Shown in pieces: positions 1 through 7,846 of a DNA stretch of 64,000 nucleotides. Each line of letters starts with the position of its first letter. Position 1 is the first letter of the stretch. The position numbers were made by a program, and so were the translations under genes. The stretch is from Symmachiella macrocystis. Lineage in GTDB: Bacteria > Planctomycetota > Planctomycetia > Planctomycetales > Planctomycetaceae. The DNA lies in contig NZ_SJPP01000001.1 of assembly GCF_007860075.1 (NCBI RefSeq), positions 62,001-126,000 of the forward strand. Direction: 5' to 3'. The notes under the pieces are model-generated. The model made no database searches. It saw nothing but the letters and a program-made list of their open reading frames with translations, and had not been told where the DNA came from.

Positions 1-623
1 AACACCGGGTTCTTTGCCAATGGTTCCGCATCGGGACAGAAAAACGGGACCGCCACCATATAGGCCGCGTCTTGGACGAGCACCCCGGTGTAGCGATGGT
101 CCGGGTGATAGTCGTTCGTCCGCGGGCCCATCACGATGTCCGCTTTCCAATCGCGAATCAGCCGCGTCACCTTGCGGCGATTTTCCAAGGTGGGCATCAG
201 TTCGCCGTCGTGAATATCGAGCACTTCGGTCGTGATCCCCAACAGATCGGCCGCGTGTTGCACTTCGGCATTGCGTCGCTGTGCTAAGGGGCCTCCTGCC
301 ATTTTCCAGTGGCCAATGTCGCCGTTGGTCAGCGCGACGAATTTGACATGATGCCCCTGTTGCGACCAAAGCGCCGCGACGCCGCCCGCTTTGATTTCAC
401 AATCATCGGGATGCGCGCCAAAGCAGATGATCCGCAACTTGCCATCCTCTGCGGGTACAGGCTTTGCATTCTGTTTGACGTTGTCCTTTACAGATTTTTG
501 CGTCTCCTTTGCCGCTGCTGCATTTTCAGCAAATGCCTTCGGTGCATCGTTCCAGACACGACCACAGAGCAGCCCCAGGAAAAAAATGGTCAAGACAAAT
601 GTCATCGCGGAAGATTGCCGCAT
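1..623 (-). CDS. PIG-L family deacetylase, secreted (3' end outside window)
   Basis: Reading leftwards from the ATG at 623 gives 207 residues that run off the window, so the C-terminus is missing. An N-terminal hydrophobic stretch (about residues 7-20) suggests export. The family hallmark AHPDD is at residues 70-74, followed by a TNGDIGH stretch near residue 100 and a PRTNDYHPDHR segment near 170, which fits the zinc-binding His/Asp set of PIG-L/LmbE N-acetylglucosaminyl deacetylases. A GGAG lies 8 nt before the chosen ATG; an in-frame ATG at 647 is possible but less well placed. The substrate is unknown; in planctomycetes such proteins are usually predicted to deacetylate sugars outside the cytoplasm (inference). 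Confidence 0.88.
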   Translation of the reverse strand, partial: MRQSSAMTFVLTIFFLGLLCGRVWNDAPKAFAENAAAAKETQKSVKDNVKQNAKPVPAEDGKLRIICFGAHPDDCEIKAGGVAALWSQQGHHVKFVALTNGDIGHWKMAGGPLAQRRNAEVQHAADLLGITTEVLDIHDGELMPTLENRRKVTRLIRDWKADIVMGPRTNDYHPDHRYTGVLVQDAAYMVAVPFFCPDAEPLAKNPV

Positions 624-1132
624 GTTGAGGTCTCCGTTGGTACTCATTGATCAAGTGCGCTGTGCTGCACGTAGTTTTTCAGCCACAGATTCGCACGGAC
701 GAAACACGGATAAAATGAATTGCTGCATGATCGGCCGTTTGCGACCGAATGCATTTCATTGTGGGAACCGTCGGCTGTTCGTGCAATGTAGCGGTCGGGG
801 GAAAGGACGAATCCCGGGAATAAACCCCCGGGCATTCGACGGTTTAGAGTGGATCGGAAGTCGATTGCAACACCCGCGGCAGCAGGCCGCCTGAAAGGCA
901 AAGCCCAAGAATTTCCAACCGCCGACTCCCGCGCGCCGGCGGTTTTTTCGCCTGATTGCATCGGGCGGAATCAGGATTTCCGCCGAGACTGACGGTGCGG
1001 AGCCCCACGATAAGCCCATTTCTGCCAAAGAGATGGGCCGTTTTTGCCTTTCGTCTGAACCTGCAACACGCTATAAACGTCAAAACGATACACGTTCGCA
1101 GGGCACCGTCCAAAATCGGCGTCCTGGTCCTC
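624..1132. other. Intergenic stretch without a recognisable gene
   Basis: Open frames here (for example 644-961 on the minus strand) have low-complexity, Arg/Cys-rich translations typical of chance frames, and no ribosome binding site was seen. Around 683-712 there is a CACAGATTCGCACGGACG-like string resembling the short motifs in the intergenic elements listed elsewhere. The region presumably holds promoters for the deacetylase and for the tRNA. Confidence 0.4.
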
Positions 1133-1222
<90 letters not shown>

Positions 1223-1258
1223 CCTATCTCCTTTGGCAACCCCACGATATGCTCCCCC

Positions 1259-1279
1259 ACCCCGTTCCCAACGGGGTTT
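1259..1279 (+). terminator. Rho-independent terminator after tRNA-Ser
   Basis: Perfect 8-bp arms ACCCCGTT/AACGGGGT enclose a CCC loop and are followed by a short T-run, 42 nt past the tRNA end. Confidence 0.7.
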
Positions 1280-1562
1280 GCGATATCTTCAGCACACTGC
1301 ACGAAGAACGGTCGCAAGCGGTCATCTTTGGATGTGGCATACAACTTCTGAACGGCTGATGCCGTGAAACCATGTCTTCCCAGCGGTTGCACGCAGCAAT
1401 GTCGAACGCCCTCCTGGCCTGCCCCGGGGGACAGGTCTAAATCTTTCGAGCGATCGGAAGAGGTATTGTAGGGCGGCATGCATAGGGGGGGCCGACAACC
1501 CTTGGCTCATACAATTCCTCGACGGGGAAGCTTTGATCGCCTTCCATCCAAATTCGGTTATC
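1280..1562. other. Intergenic stretch, no gene seen
   Basis: Lies between the tRNA-Ser terminator and the stop of the Fur-like gene. Frames here have no family features. It would be the first DNA of the putative tRNA-bounded segment. Confidence 0.4.
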
Positions 1563-2036
1563 TCATTGTTTCCTTGTCGGATGACCAAGCTCGATTGACA
1601 AGCAATCGGCACAAATACCTCGAAAGAAGACTTCTTCAATATGCCAATCTGTCAACGGATTTTCTTCCGCACAATGATGTTGCATATCCAGGCATTCGAT
1701 ACGCTCGCAAATCCGGCATAATATGTGGGGGTGAAACCGTTGCAGTGTGTTTGATGAAGGAATTTCATCGCGTAGCTCAAATCGCCAGATCCGATCCCCG
1801 ACATCAAGGCGAGCTACGATCGCTGCATCGACGAGATCGGACAGCCCACGAAACACCGTCGATGCGTCAAACCCCAATGGTGACAATTGTTCGGTCACCT
1901 TTGCGTGAGTGATGGGTATGGTCTGTAGCGCGAGGCATTGCAGGACGTTGATTCGTGTAAAGGTCTTGCGTAAACCGACTCTCTTCAGCAGATCGCTTGC
2001 GTCTTCAACACTGATACGTTTTTTTTCAGCCGTCAT
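1563..2036 (-). CDS. Fur-family transcriptional regulator
   Basis: The 157-residue product has the Fur layout. A winged-helix DNA-binding half (about residues 10-90) contains the ASTVFRGLSDLVDAAIV recognition segment typical of Fur (compare ATVFRNL). A dimerisation half has HPHILCRIC (about 105-113) and a second Cys pair GICADC near residue 141, together a structural zinc site of Cys4 type. Metal specificity (Fur, Zur, PerR) cannot be read from sequence. It heads the metal block leftwards, and a second Fur-family gene lies at 6225-6683. The upstream 200 bp contains no obvious Fur box. The ATG at 2036 is supported by the conserved N-terminal fold, not by a strong ribosome binding site. Confidence 0.87.
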   Translation of the reverse strand: MTAEKKRISVEDASDLLKRVGLRKTFTRINVLQCLALQTIPITHAKVTEQLSPLGFDASTVFRGLSDLVDAAIVARLDVGDRIWRFELRDEIPSSNTLQRFHPHILCRICERIECLDMQHHCAEENPLTDWHIEEVFFRGICADCLSIELGHPTRKQ

Positions 2037-2241
2037 GCCGGATCTCAGTATTAGGAATTCACAACGGGTGCGACCGGTGCTCTGGTGAATTTGTTCATTA
2101 TCGGCAGCAGTTCCGATGAATTTCGAATGCAGCCCCCGCGCATGTCATGGCATGGTTCGCCTTAGAGCGGGAGCAAGGAGTGGCTCAGATTGGGAACCGC
2201 AAAGTTCAAGCAACGCTGATAGGTCCTTCGTCGGCACTTCG

Positions 2242-2604
2242 CTAAGGGCATCGACCATTTCGCGGATGCATTTTTTGAGCCAATGCGATCAATAGCAGAT
2301 GCCGGGCTGAATTCTGAGTCTGTCCGTCGCTGCGGCACGAGAAACGCACCATCTTCTGCTGTGCTATCATGTCCCGGGTCACCGGCAAGTAGAAAGCGCT
2401 TCTCAGGTCTGTCGCTTCTTCCTTGTGATCGGCCGCCTGCTGATACAGTCCACTGACCTGGAGCACCTTGGCAGGAATAAACATAAAGCCGAGGATCAAC
2501 ATCGCACCGAGTTGGAGTGTTAAAACGAACGCAACAAAGGGAAATTCAAGTAAGGCTTGCCCAGCACTTTTGCAACGCGAGTGCTTAGACTTAGCCTTCT
2601 GCAT
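2242..2604 (-). CDS. Small membrane protein with a TadE-like N-terminus
   Basis: A 120-residue protein starts at the ATG at 2604, which has GAGAGGAAGG just upstream; the longer frame (to 2643) lacks such a site. Residues about 14-40 contain GQALLEF followed by a hydrophobic helix. That is the signature with which TadE/TadG-like pseudopilins begin, but the rest (a short polar C-terminal region) matches nothing I recognise. It sits between the Fur-like gene and the His-rich protein. Function unknown; the TadE resemblance may be superficial. Confidence 0.5.
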   Translation of the reverse strand: MQKAKSKHSRCKSAGQALLEFPFVAFVLTLQLGAMLILGFMFIPAKVLQVSGLYQQAADHKEEATDLRSAFYLPVTRDMIAQQKMVRFSCRSDGQTQNSARHLLLIALAQKMHPRNGRCP

Positions 2605-2839
2605 GGTGCCTTCCTCTCTTGTGTTTATGCAATTGATATGCATGTAGTTTACGATGGGCGAGTCGACAACGCAATCCTCGCCACATTAAAGCGATAAAAA
2701 TGCATGTACATACAGTATGCGTTAGCATTTCATTGCGAAAGGAGTGCAAGCGCTTCGGCGGAGACGGCGACTGGAATGAAATGCCTACTGATCGACACAT
2801 TCCAGCAAATCGACCGGACCGAGAACACACGATATCGCC

Positions 2840-2868
2840 AAAGCCGCGCTCACGGTGAGCGCGGCTTT
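2840..2868. terminator. Strong hairpin, probable terminator of the His-rich gene
   Basis: A perfect inverted repeat AAAGCCGCGCTCAC-G-GTGAGCGCGGCTTT lies 35 bp beyond the stop of the minus-strand gene at 2903. The U-tract is short, so the terminator role is inferred from position. Confidence 0.5.
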
Positions 2869-2902
2869 GAATCATTGACCCTGGGTGCGGCCCCGGAAGG
2901 CT

Positions 2903-3250
2903 TTAGCTCGTAATGTTTACCTGTCCATGATCGTCACAATGGTCGCCATGCGGGTGATGCAGGTGGCCATCAACGAGATAATCCACATGGTCGCCATGCG
3001 GAACCGCTTCGTGTCCGCAGCCGGCGCCATGAACGTGACCGCTCTCATGTCCGCTGCACTTGTGGTCTGGTGTGCAGTCCGCGGGATTGGCATCACTTAC
3101 TTCCAGGACGTGTTCAACGACTTTGCCATCCTGTTGCTGGTGATGCAGGTGGCCATCATGCAGGTAGTCTGTGTGGCCGTCATGTTCTACAGCGGTATGC
3201 CCGCATCCGGCACCGTGTTGATGATCGTGGTTCTCATGTGAAGTTGCCAT
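2903..3250 (-). CDS. His-rich metal-binding protein with an internal duplication
   Basis: The 115-residue product carries two copies of a module of the form HGAGCGHxAVxHxxHxDYLxDGHLHH, at about residues 12-37 and 73-98, separated by a less charged linker with CTPDHKCSGH. Nearly a third of the residues are His, Asp or Cys, so it very likely binds zinc, nickel or a similar ion, as storage, buffer or donor. No signal peptide is evident, so it is probably cytoplasmic. The ATG at 3250 has AAGGAG 5 nt upstream; a TTG one codon earlier is less likely. It follows the ArsR gene by 66 bp on the same strand and is probably co-transcribed with it and metal-induced. Confidence 0.8.
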   Translation of the reverse strand: MATSHENHDHQHGAGCGHTAVEHDGHTDYLHDGHLHHQQQDGKVVEHVLEVSDANPADCTPDHKCSGHESGHVHGAGCGHEAVPHGDHVDYLVDGHLHHPHGDHCDDHGQVNITS

Positions 3251-3316
3251 CAATTCTCCTTGATTTCTTTGCCATGAGGCGGTAACGCGACAATATGCTA
3301 CGTGAACTGTCGCTGG

Positions 3317-3658
3317 TTAATCGTCCGGTTCCTGTGCATGGTCAATTGCATTGGAAACCAAGCGTAATACGTGGTTGTCTGTTAAGGAATAAAACAGGTG
3401 TTTGCCGTCACGGCGACTCCTCACCAACCGTTCGCTTTTGAGGAGTTTGAGTCGTTGAGAAATGGTGGTCATTTGCTCGTCCAACGAGATCGCAATTTCC
3501 GTGACGCACATTTCCTGCTTCGACAACATCGTGAGCACTTTCAGCCGTCCAGGATCGCCCAGTGCGCGAAATATCCCCGCCGCACGAGCGCACACAGCTT
3601 CATCGAGTGCAAGTTGAACACTCACCTGATGATCATTATCGTTACAGCTATCATTCAT
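3317..3658 (-). CDS. ArsR/SmtB-family metal-sensing repressor
   Basis: A winged-helix protein of 113 residues. The region RALGDPGRLKVLTMLSKQEMC and the recognition helix MTTISQRLKLLKSERLV are typical of ArsR/SmtB. The C-terminal helix reads D-N-H-(10 residues)-H-A-Q-E, an exact match to the alpha-5 motif DxH-x10-HxxE with which SmtB/CzrA-type members bind zinc or cobalt/nickel. The Cys-based alpha-3N arsenic motif is absent; one Cys lies at the corresponding helix. It should repress its own promoter until the metal binds. Start: the ATG at 3658 is preferred over the in-frame GTG one codon upstream. Confidence 0.9.
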   Translation of the reverse strand: MNDSCNDNDHQVSVQLALDEAVCARAAGIFRALGDPGRLKVLTMLSKQEMCVTEIAISLDEQMTTISQRLKLLKSERLVRSRRDGKHLFYSLTDNHVLRLVSNAIDHAQEPDD

Positions 3659-3663
3659 CACTT

Positions 3664-3691
3664 ACACACTTCATCATTTGAACAAGTGTAT
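3664..3691. promoter_or_regulatory. Putative ArsR operator palindrome
   Basis: ACACACTT and AAGTGTAT form 7-of-8 matched arms around a 12-bp AT-rich centre that contains TTGAAC. The palindrome overlaps the -10 edge and the expected transcription start, where an autoregulatory ArsR/SmtB operator would be expected. Confidence 0.5.
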
Positions 3692-3718
3692 GATAGTCCT
3701 GGATTTCGATTCGGTCAA
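3690..3718 (-). promoter_or_regulatory. Sigma-70-type promoter of the ArsR gene
   Basis: On the minus strand TTGACC (3718-3713) is separated by exactly 17 bp from TATCAT (3695-3690). The initiation site would fall about 25 nt before the ArsR ATG, inside the palindrome at 3664-3691. Confidence 0.6.
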
Positions 3719-3774
3719 GGTGAATTCCGGAAAAGCCGGTAAATCAGCAATGCGTCGCTGGGAAATGGCTGCTG

Positions 3775-4545
3775 TTACGTGCTGGAAACCACGAGGCGGA
3801 CCGTATAAAAGGCCCCCATCCCGAGGATTAAAAACGCCCGCACGTGTGCCCATGGAATCCGAGAAGCTGCCGAGACGCGGTTTCCAAGGCGGTCACCGAA
3901 TAGTTGCAGCAACAGCCCCACGAGCGTCAGAGAAGATGCGATACCAGCGGCGAACAACGCAATGATCATGTAGGCAGCCACCGGCGAGCCTGTAGATAAG
4001 CCGGTAAAATAGGCCGCAAGTGCCGAGGGACAGGGAAGTAAACCAACGGCCATTCCCAGCAGAGCGGTTGTCTTGTAGCTCGTTCGCGGTGCCGACTGCT
4101 CCTGTTTCAATGCTTTAGGGGATTCCGATCCCAACTGGACCAGACTCGATTCGGACGTACAGTCATGTTGATGGTCATCGGAATGATGGTGATGCCCACA
4201 GCATCGAACCTGTTTACCGCGATACGCTTGCCAGACGAGATAACAACCGACAGCGACGACCAGAATCGCGCTGATCCACGGCAGAATTGCTGAAATCTGA
4301 TCCTCGTGATGATGGTCCCCAGTCACCACATGATGAGCAAGATGCACGGCAAATGCGATGGCAAACAGTGACATGGAATGCGAAAACGCTGTGGAAATCC
4401 CCATGACAAATGGATGCCAGGGACTGCGCCGCCCCCCCAGCAAGTACACAAACATCGCGGTTTTTCCGTGGCCCGGTTCCAGTGCGTGAAACGCCCCCAA
4501 CAGGAAGGCCAGCCCAAGAGTCACGTCATGCGCATGATTGTGCAT
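3775..4545 (-). CDS. NicO/RcnA-type nickel-cobalt (heavy metal) exporter
   Basis: The 256-residue membrane protein opens with a His-rich MHNHAHD and has HALEPGHGKT at about residues 20-29, the hallmark of the NicO/RcnA and related transporter group. About six hydrophobic segments are visible. A cytoplasmic His/Cys/Asp-rich loop (CCGHHHHSDDHQHDC, about 120-135) separates two halves; the second half contains GLLPCPSA. Such loops are characteristic of RcnA-like exporters. It lies upstream of the ArsR gene on the same strand. Expected role: efflux of nickel, cobalt or a related divalent ion; zinc cannot be excluded given the neighbours. Confidence 0.85.
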   Translation of the reverse strand: MHNHAHDVTLGLAFLLGAFHALEPGHGKTAMFVYLLGGRRSPWHPFVMGISTAFSHSMSLFAIAFAVHLAHHVVTGDHHHEDQISAILPWISAILVVAVGCYLVWQAYRGKQVRCCGHHHHSDDHQHDCTSESSLVQLGSESPKALKQEQSAPRTSYKTTALLGMAVGLLPCPSALAAYFTGLSTGSPVAAYMIIALFAAGIASSLTLVGLLLQLFGDRLGNRVSAASRIPWAHVRAFLILGMGAFYTVRLVVSST

Positions 4546-5055
4546 TGATGAATAGCCTCAATTACTGCGTCGAGATTAACTTCGAGATTAAGAGGTGGTC
4601 GAGATCGAGGGGGGAACCGAGAGCACGCCTGCAACATCCATTCCACCCTACTGGGGACCCAGACGCAAGCACTTTGCAGGACAATGCCATGCTTAATACG
4701 CGACAAAATCGCCTCGCGCTGAACAAATTCCTGCAATTTGTTTCAATTCGACAGAAATCCGCAGCAATGGCTACTGCACACACCATGCAACCACATAACA
4801 CATGCTTGAAAGCCGGGAGGAGTCGCCATTTGGTTCACGAGGAAGGGCTCAGTTTTAACAGTGAAGAAATTGCCGTTGTATGTGAGGGAATTCGCCAAAG
4901 CCGCAACGTGTTGACGGCCATCGGGGCGCTTCGCGGCGGAATTACGAAGGTGCGTCTTCATTGCATCCAGTGAATGGCGCTATCTACAATTGATCAGCAA
5001 CTGGATAGTCAATGAAAAAGCAACGCATAGAACGCAAGGTCTTTAAGGACCCCCA
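4546..5055. other. Divergent intergenic region between exporter and ZIP genes
   Basis: About 510 bp between two divergently transcribed transporter genes. Short frames on both strands have no family features. It must hold both promoters; no clear -35/-10 pair or metal-box palindrome was found by eye. Confidence 0.4.
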
Positions 5056-6177
5056 ATGAACAGAATGACACTTCGGTCGATCGTTGTTGGCGCAGTCCTC
5101 GTCACCAGCCTCGCGTGCCTTGCTGGCAACATCTGGGCGCAAGCGGAATCCGGGACGCTGGGAAAGACACAACAGCCAGCCGACCATCATGCCCACGACC
5201 ATGGTCACGACCACGACCATCAGCATGAGCATTCCCATGATCATCATTCGGCACTCGATGGAAATGCTGACCAAGAATCGAGTGAACCAGCCGCCATTCA
5301 GTGGGGCATGCTCGGGATTTATTCCATCCTGATTGCAATCGCATCTCTATTCGGCGGATGGTTGCCCAGTCGCATTCATATTTCGCATCTGCAATTTCAA
5401 CTGGTGATGAGCACCGTCGGCGGGCTGATTTTAGGGATCGGCCTACTTCACCTGCTACCTCACGCCATACATGAAATTGGGCCTCAGGGAGTCGATGTTG
5501 CCACAAAGTGGTCCATGGCAGGAATTTTGATGATGTTCTTTTTGCTGCGGGCGTTCCACGTACATCATCATCAGCCAGAGATTGACGGCCAGACAAATAG
5601 CCCGCTTGCAGGTGATTTCGCCGAAGACAAAAACGACGATCACAATCACTCACAGGGGTCACACTGCGACCACGATCATGCCCCTCAAAGTCGATGGAAC
5701 TGGATCGGCATCTTCTTCGGCCTAGCGGTACACACGCTACTGGATGGCGTGGCATTGGGGGCGACCATGCAGGCAGAGTCCCAGCACGGAGTCTCGGCGT
5801 TCGCTGGTGTGGGCGTTTTTCTGGCCATCGCTCTGCACAAACCGCTAGACTCTCTGTCAATCACCACGTTAATGATCAATGCCGGCAAGTCGACGAAAGC
5901 CTGCTGGATCGCGAACCTGGGTTATGCGACACTTTGCCCAATCGGCGCAGCGGCGTTCCTGTTCGGGGTCGGTCAGATGAGCCAAGGGGGACACTTGATC
6001 GTCGGAATCACCTTGGCATTTTCCGCGGGGGTCTTTATCTGCATTGCGCTGTCCGACTTACTTCCGGAGATGGAGTTTCACTCGCACAATCGCATTCGCT
6101 TAAGCACCGCTTTGCTATTAGGAATCGGCTTGGCCTGGGCGATTCAGTTTCTCGAACCGGCACATTTGCACCATTGA
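5056..6177 (+). CDS. ZIP-family metal transporter
   Basis: A 373-residue protein with a signal-like N-terminus (to about residue 28), then a very His/Asp-rich segment (about 42-66). Membrane helices follow, with a second His-rich loop (about 190-215). The ZIP metal-site helices are clear: HTLLDGVALG in helix IV and HKPLDSLSI in helix V (canonical HxxxEG/HKxPE have Asp here). ZIP proteins bring zinc or similar ions into the cytoplasm. AAGGA lies 7 nt before the ATG. Divergent from the exporter, so uptake and efflux functions share one locus. The periplasmic His tract may capture metal (inference). Confidence 0.9.
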   Translation: MNRMTLRSIVVGAVLVTSLACLAGNIWAQAESGTLGKTQQPADHHAHDHGHDHDHQHEHSHDHHSALDGNADQESSEPAAIQWGMLGIYSILIAIASLFGGWLPSRIHISHLQFQLVMSTVGGLILGIGLLHLLPHAIHEIGPQGVDVATKWSMAGILMMFFLLRAFHVHHHQPEIDGQTNSPLAGDFAEDKNDDHNHSQGSHCDHDHAPQSRWNWIGIFFGLAVHTLLDGVALGATMQAESQHGVSAFAGVGVFLAIALHKPLDSLSITTLMINAGKSTKACWIANLGYATLCPIGAAAFLFGVGQMSQGGHLIVGITLAFSAGVFICIALSDLLPEMEFHSHNRIRLSTALLLGIGLAWAIQFLEPAHLHH

Positions 6178-6224
6178 GAATGGCTGAGAATGAGAAACGC
6201 AGAGACATCGCCTCCTTCGCTTCC

Positions 6225-6683
6225 TCAGATCGCTGCGGTGTCGCAGTTTTTGCAGTGTCCCTTGATCAGAATCTCAGTGATCCGACCAATGCCTTTGGCA
6301 CGTCGCTGAGAACTGGCCGTGAATGTCATATCTCCTAGACACCGAACGTCACCGCATTCGACACACACAAAGTGCGGGTGTTTGTCGCTATTGGGATTAT
6401 TGGGATCCAAGACTTCAAATCGCCAAACGTGATCGCCCAATTCCGTTCGCATGATAAGATCTGCGTCGGTCAAATCGGCTAGATTGCGAAACACCGTCGC
6501 TTTGTCAAATCCAAGCGGCACCAGCTTTTCCGCAAGATCAGCATGAGTCAATGGCGATGTCGCACTCCGCAACTCTTGCAGGACCGCGATCCGTGCTGGA
6601 GTGGCGCGGACTGCCCGATCCCGAAGCAATTGGCGGATTTCCTCAACTTCATTCGCGTCAACACGGCGTGTATGTCCGACCAT
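6225..6683 (-). CDS. Fur-family regulator (second copy)
   Basis: The 152-residue product has the Fur fold: HADLAEKLVPLGFDKATVFRNLADL forms the DNA-binding half. HPHFVCVECGDVRC and the C-terminal GHCKNC supply two Cys pairs for a structural zinc, with His/Asp/Glu around for a sensing site. The longer frame to 6782 has an implausible N-terminus; the ATG at 6683 with AAGG 7 nt upstream gives the usual family length. It ends 48 bp past the ZIP stop, converging on it. Placement beside the ZIP gene suggests a Zur-like role (inference). It shares the same domain plan as the regulator at 1563-2036. Confidence 0.87.
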   Translation of the reverse strand: MVGHTRRVDANEVEEIRQLLRDRAVRATPARIAVLQELRSATSPLTHADLAEKLVPLGFDKATVFRNLADLTDADLIMRTELGDHVWRFEVLDPNNPNSDKHPHFVCVECGDVRCLGDMTFTASSQRRAKGIGRITEILIKGHCKNCDTAAI

Positions 6684-6744
6684 TGGAAGCCTTATTGATT
6701 GGAGGTGACCGTTTGAACCTTTTGTGAACCCCAGCGTTGTAGTA

Positions 6745-6773
6745 ATTTTAGCAGAACGACCTACTACCGTCCA
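6745..6773 (-). promoter_or_regulatory. Promoter of the second Fur-like gene
   Basis: On the minus strand TGGACG (6773-6768) and TAAAAT (6750-6745) are separated by 17 bp, 62 bp before the ATG. The -35 box overlaps one arm of the palindrome at 6769-6801. Confidence 0.5.
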
Positions 6774-6801
6774 TATCTGCATGCGAATTGCAGATATGGA
6801 C
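6769..6801. promoter_or_regulatory. 13-bp-arm palindrome, candidate metalloregulator operator
   Basis: GTCCATATCTGCA and its exact complement TGCAGATATGGAC flank a 7-nt centre. It covers the -35 region of the Fur-like gene. It does not look like the classical Fur or Zur consensus, so the binding protein is an inference from position. Confidence 0.55.
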
Positions 6802-7217
6802 CGGTCTCTATGCGGGCTGTGAAACGGGAAACAACCGCCAGACGCAAGGTAAATTCTGACAAGAGTTTAGGCACAACAGACCTGAGATGGGGAACAATAA
6901 AAGGATGTTGCTGCTGGCAAATGCGAAGCACTGTTCGACAGGTGTTTTGCCTATTGGCACATGCGGAGCCTAGTTGCCGCTGGCGGTAACAAATAGCAGT
7001 GCTCGAAGCTGCATCGGTTGGGGCAAGTCGTCAAGCTTAGTGACACTCATGAAACTACCGTATTCAAAACTTGAACGTTCCACGGCGAAGAATCGCTAGA
7101 ACGAACAAGCCTTGTCCCAACCGTAACATTCATGAACTCGCTAAGTGACGGCTGCTTCTTAATGACATCACCCAACGCCCATATTTGAGCCTCCTCCATT
7201 AGCTCGTCTTTCCCTGA
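6802..7217. other. Intergenic stretch before the sigma remnant
   Basis: No gene is recognisable. If the sigma gene was once complete, its 5' part should have been here, but no matching region-2 sequence is visible in any frame. Confidence 0.4.
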
Positions 7218-7514
7218 GCAGCAGAGGAATTTCCTGCAGTAGAATCGGCCGAATTCGATGAACCCAAGATCCCCGGAAAGCTGAGCGGACTTGTAGCGCG
7301 ATGCTTGGATTTGGTCGAAAATGAATTCCAACCGACAACCTGGAAAGCGTTTCAGTTGACGGCCATCGAAGGCTGGACCAGCGAGGCTGCAGCCCAAGAA
7401 TTGGGGATGAAACCCAACTCGGTGCGTAAAGCCAAGTCGCGCGTCATGCATCGACTGCGGACAAAGTTCGAGGGAATACCATGCGATACCTCGTTTGAAT
7501 CCGCAATCGGGTGA
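7218..7514 (+). pseudogene. 3' remnant of a planctomycete-type ECF sigma factor
   Basis: Starting right after an in-frame TGA (7215-7217), 98 codons read as the linker and region 4 of the planctomycete ECF group. KLSGLVARCLDLVENEF is followed by TTWKAF, then EAAAQELGMKPNSVRKAKSRVMHRL, the region-4 helix-turn-helix. Regions 1-2, needed for core binding and -10 recognition, are missing, and no plausible start with a ribosome binding site exists. It looks like a 5'-truncated gene. A small protein from the TTG at 7305 cannot be excluded but would lack core-binding parts. Confidence 0.72.
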
Positions 7515-7846
7515 TTTCGCTCCCTGCTTTATTTTGCCCATCTCCAGGAACCTCGGCTGCACACGACTCGGCCGGTGGATGTGTGGGTAATCGAGTGGCC
7601 TCAATGTCGTTCTGTTTTTATGGTTTTCTGGGCAAATGAAGAGAAAGTCTCTGCTGGCGACTTAATCAATTGCGCAAAGTTTGCCGATAACGTAAAAAGT
7701 AACGACCACATAGCGGAGGTACGCCGTTATGAGACACGGCGCCGGGTGCCGTTCGCGCAGCCGGATTCTCTCACGTCTGTTTTGAGATCTCCTATCAAAA
7801 CCGCGATGCTCATCGCGACTCACCCGTTGTGTGAATTGAATCTCCG
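7515..7846. other. Intergenic stretch upstream of the OMP array
   Basis: A 96-codon frame (7575-7865) overlaps the start of the first OMP gene and has no family features, so it is not called. The region should contain the promoter of the three-gene array. Confidence 0.4.

Noticed and set aside
5102-5860. A 252-codon minus-strand frame
   Set aside because: Antisense to the ZIP transporter, with an Arg/Pro-rich shadow composition.
7047-7604. A 185-codon minus-strand frame
   Set aside because: It is antisense to the sigma remnant, whose plus-strand translation is clearly a known family.
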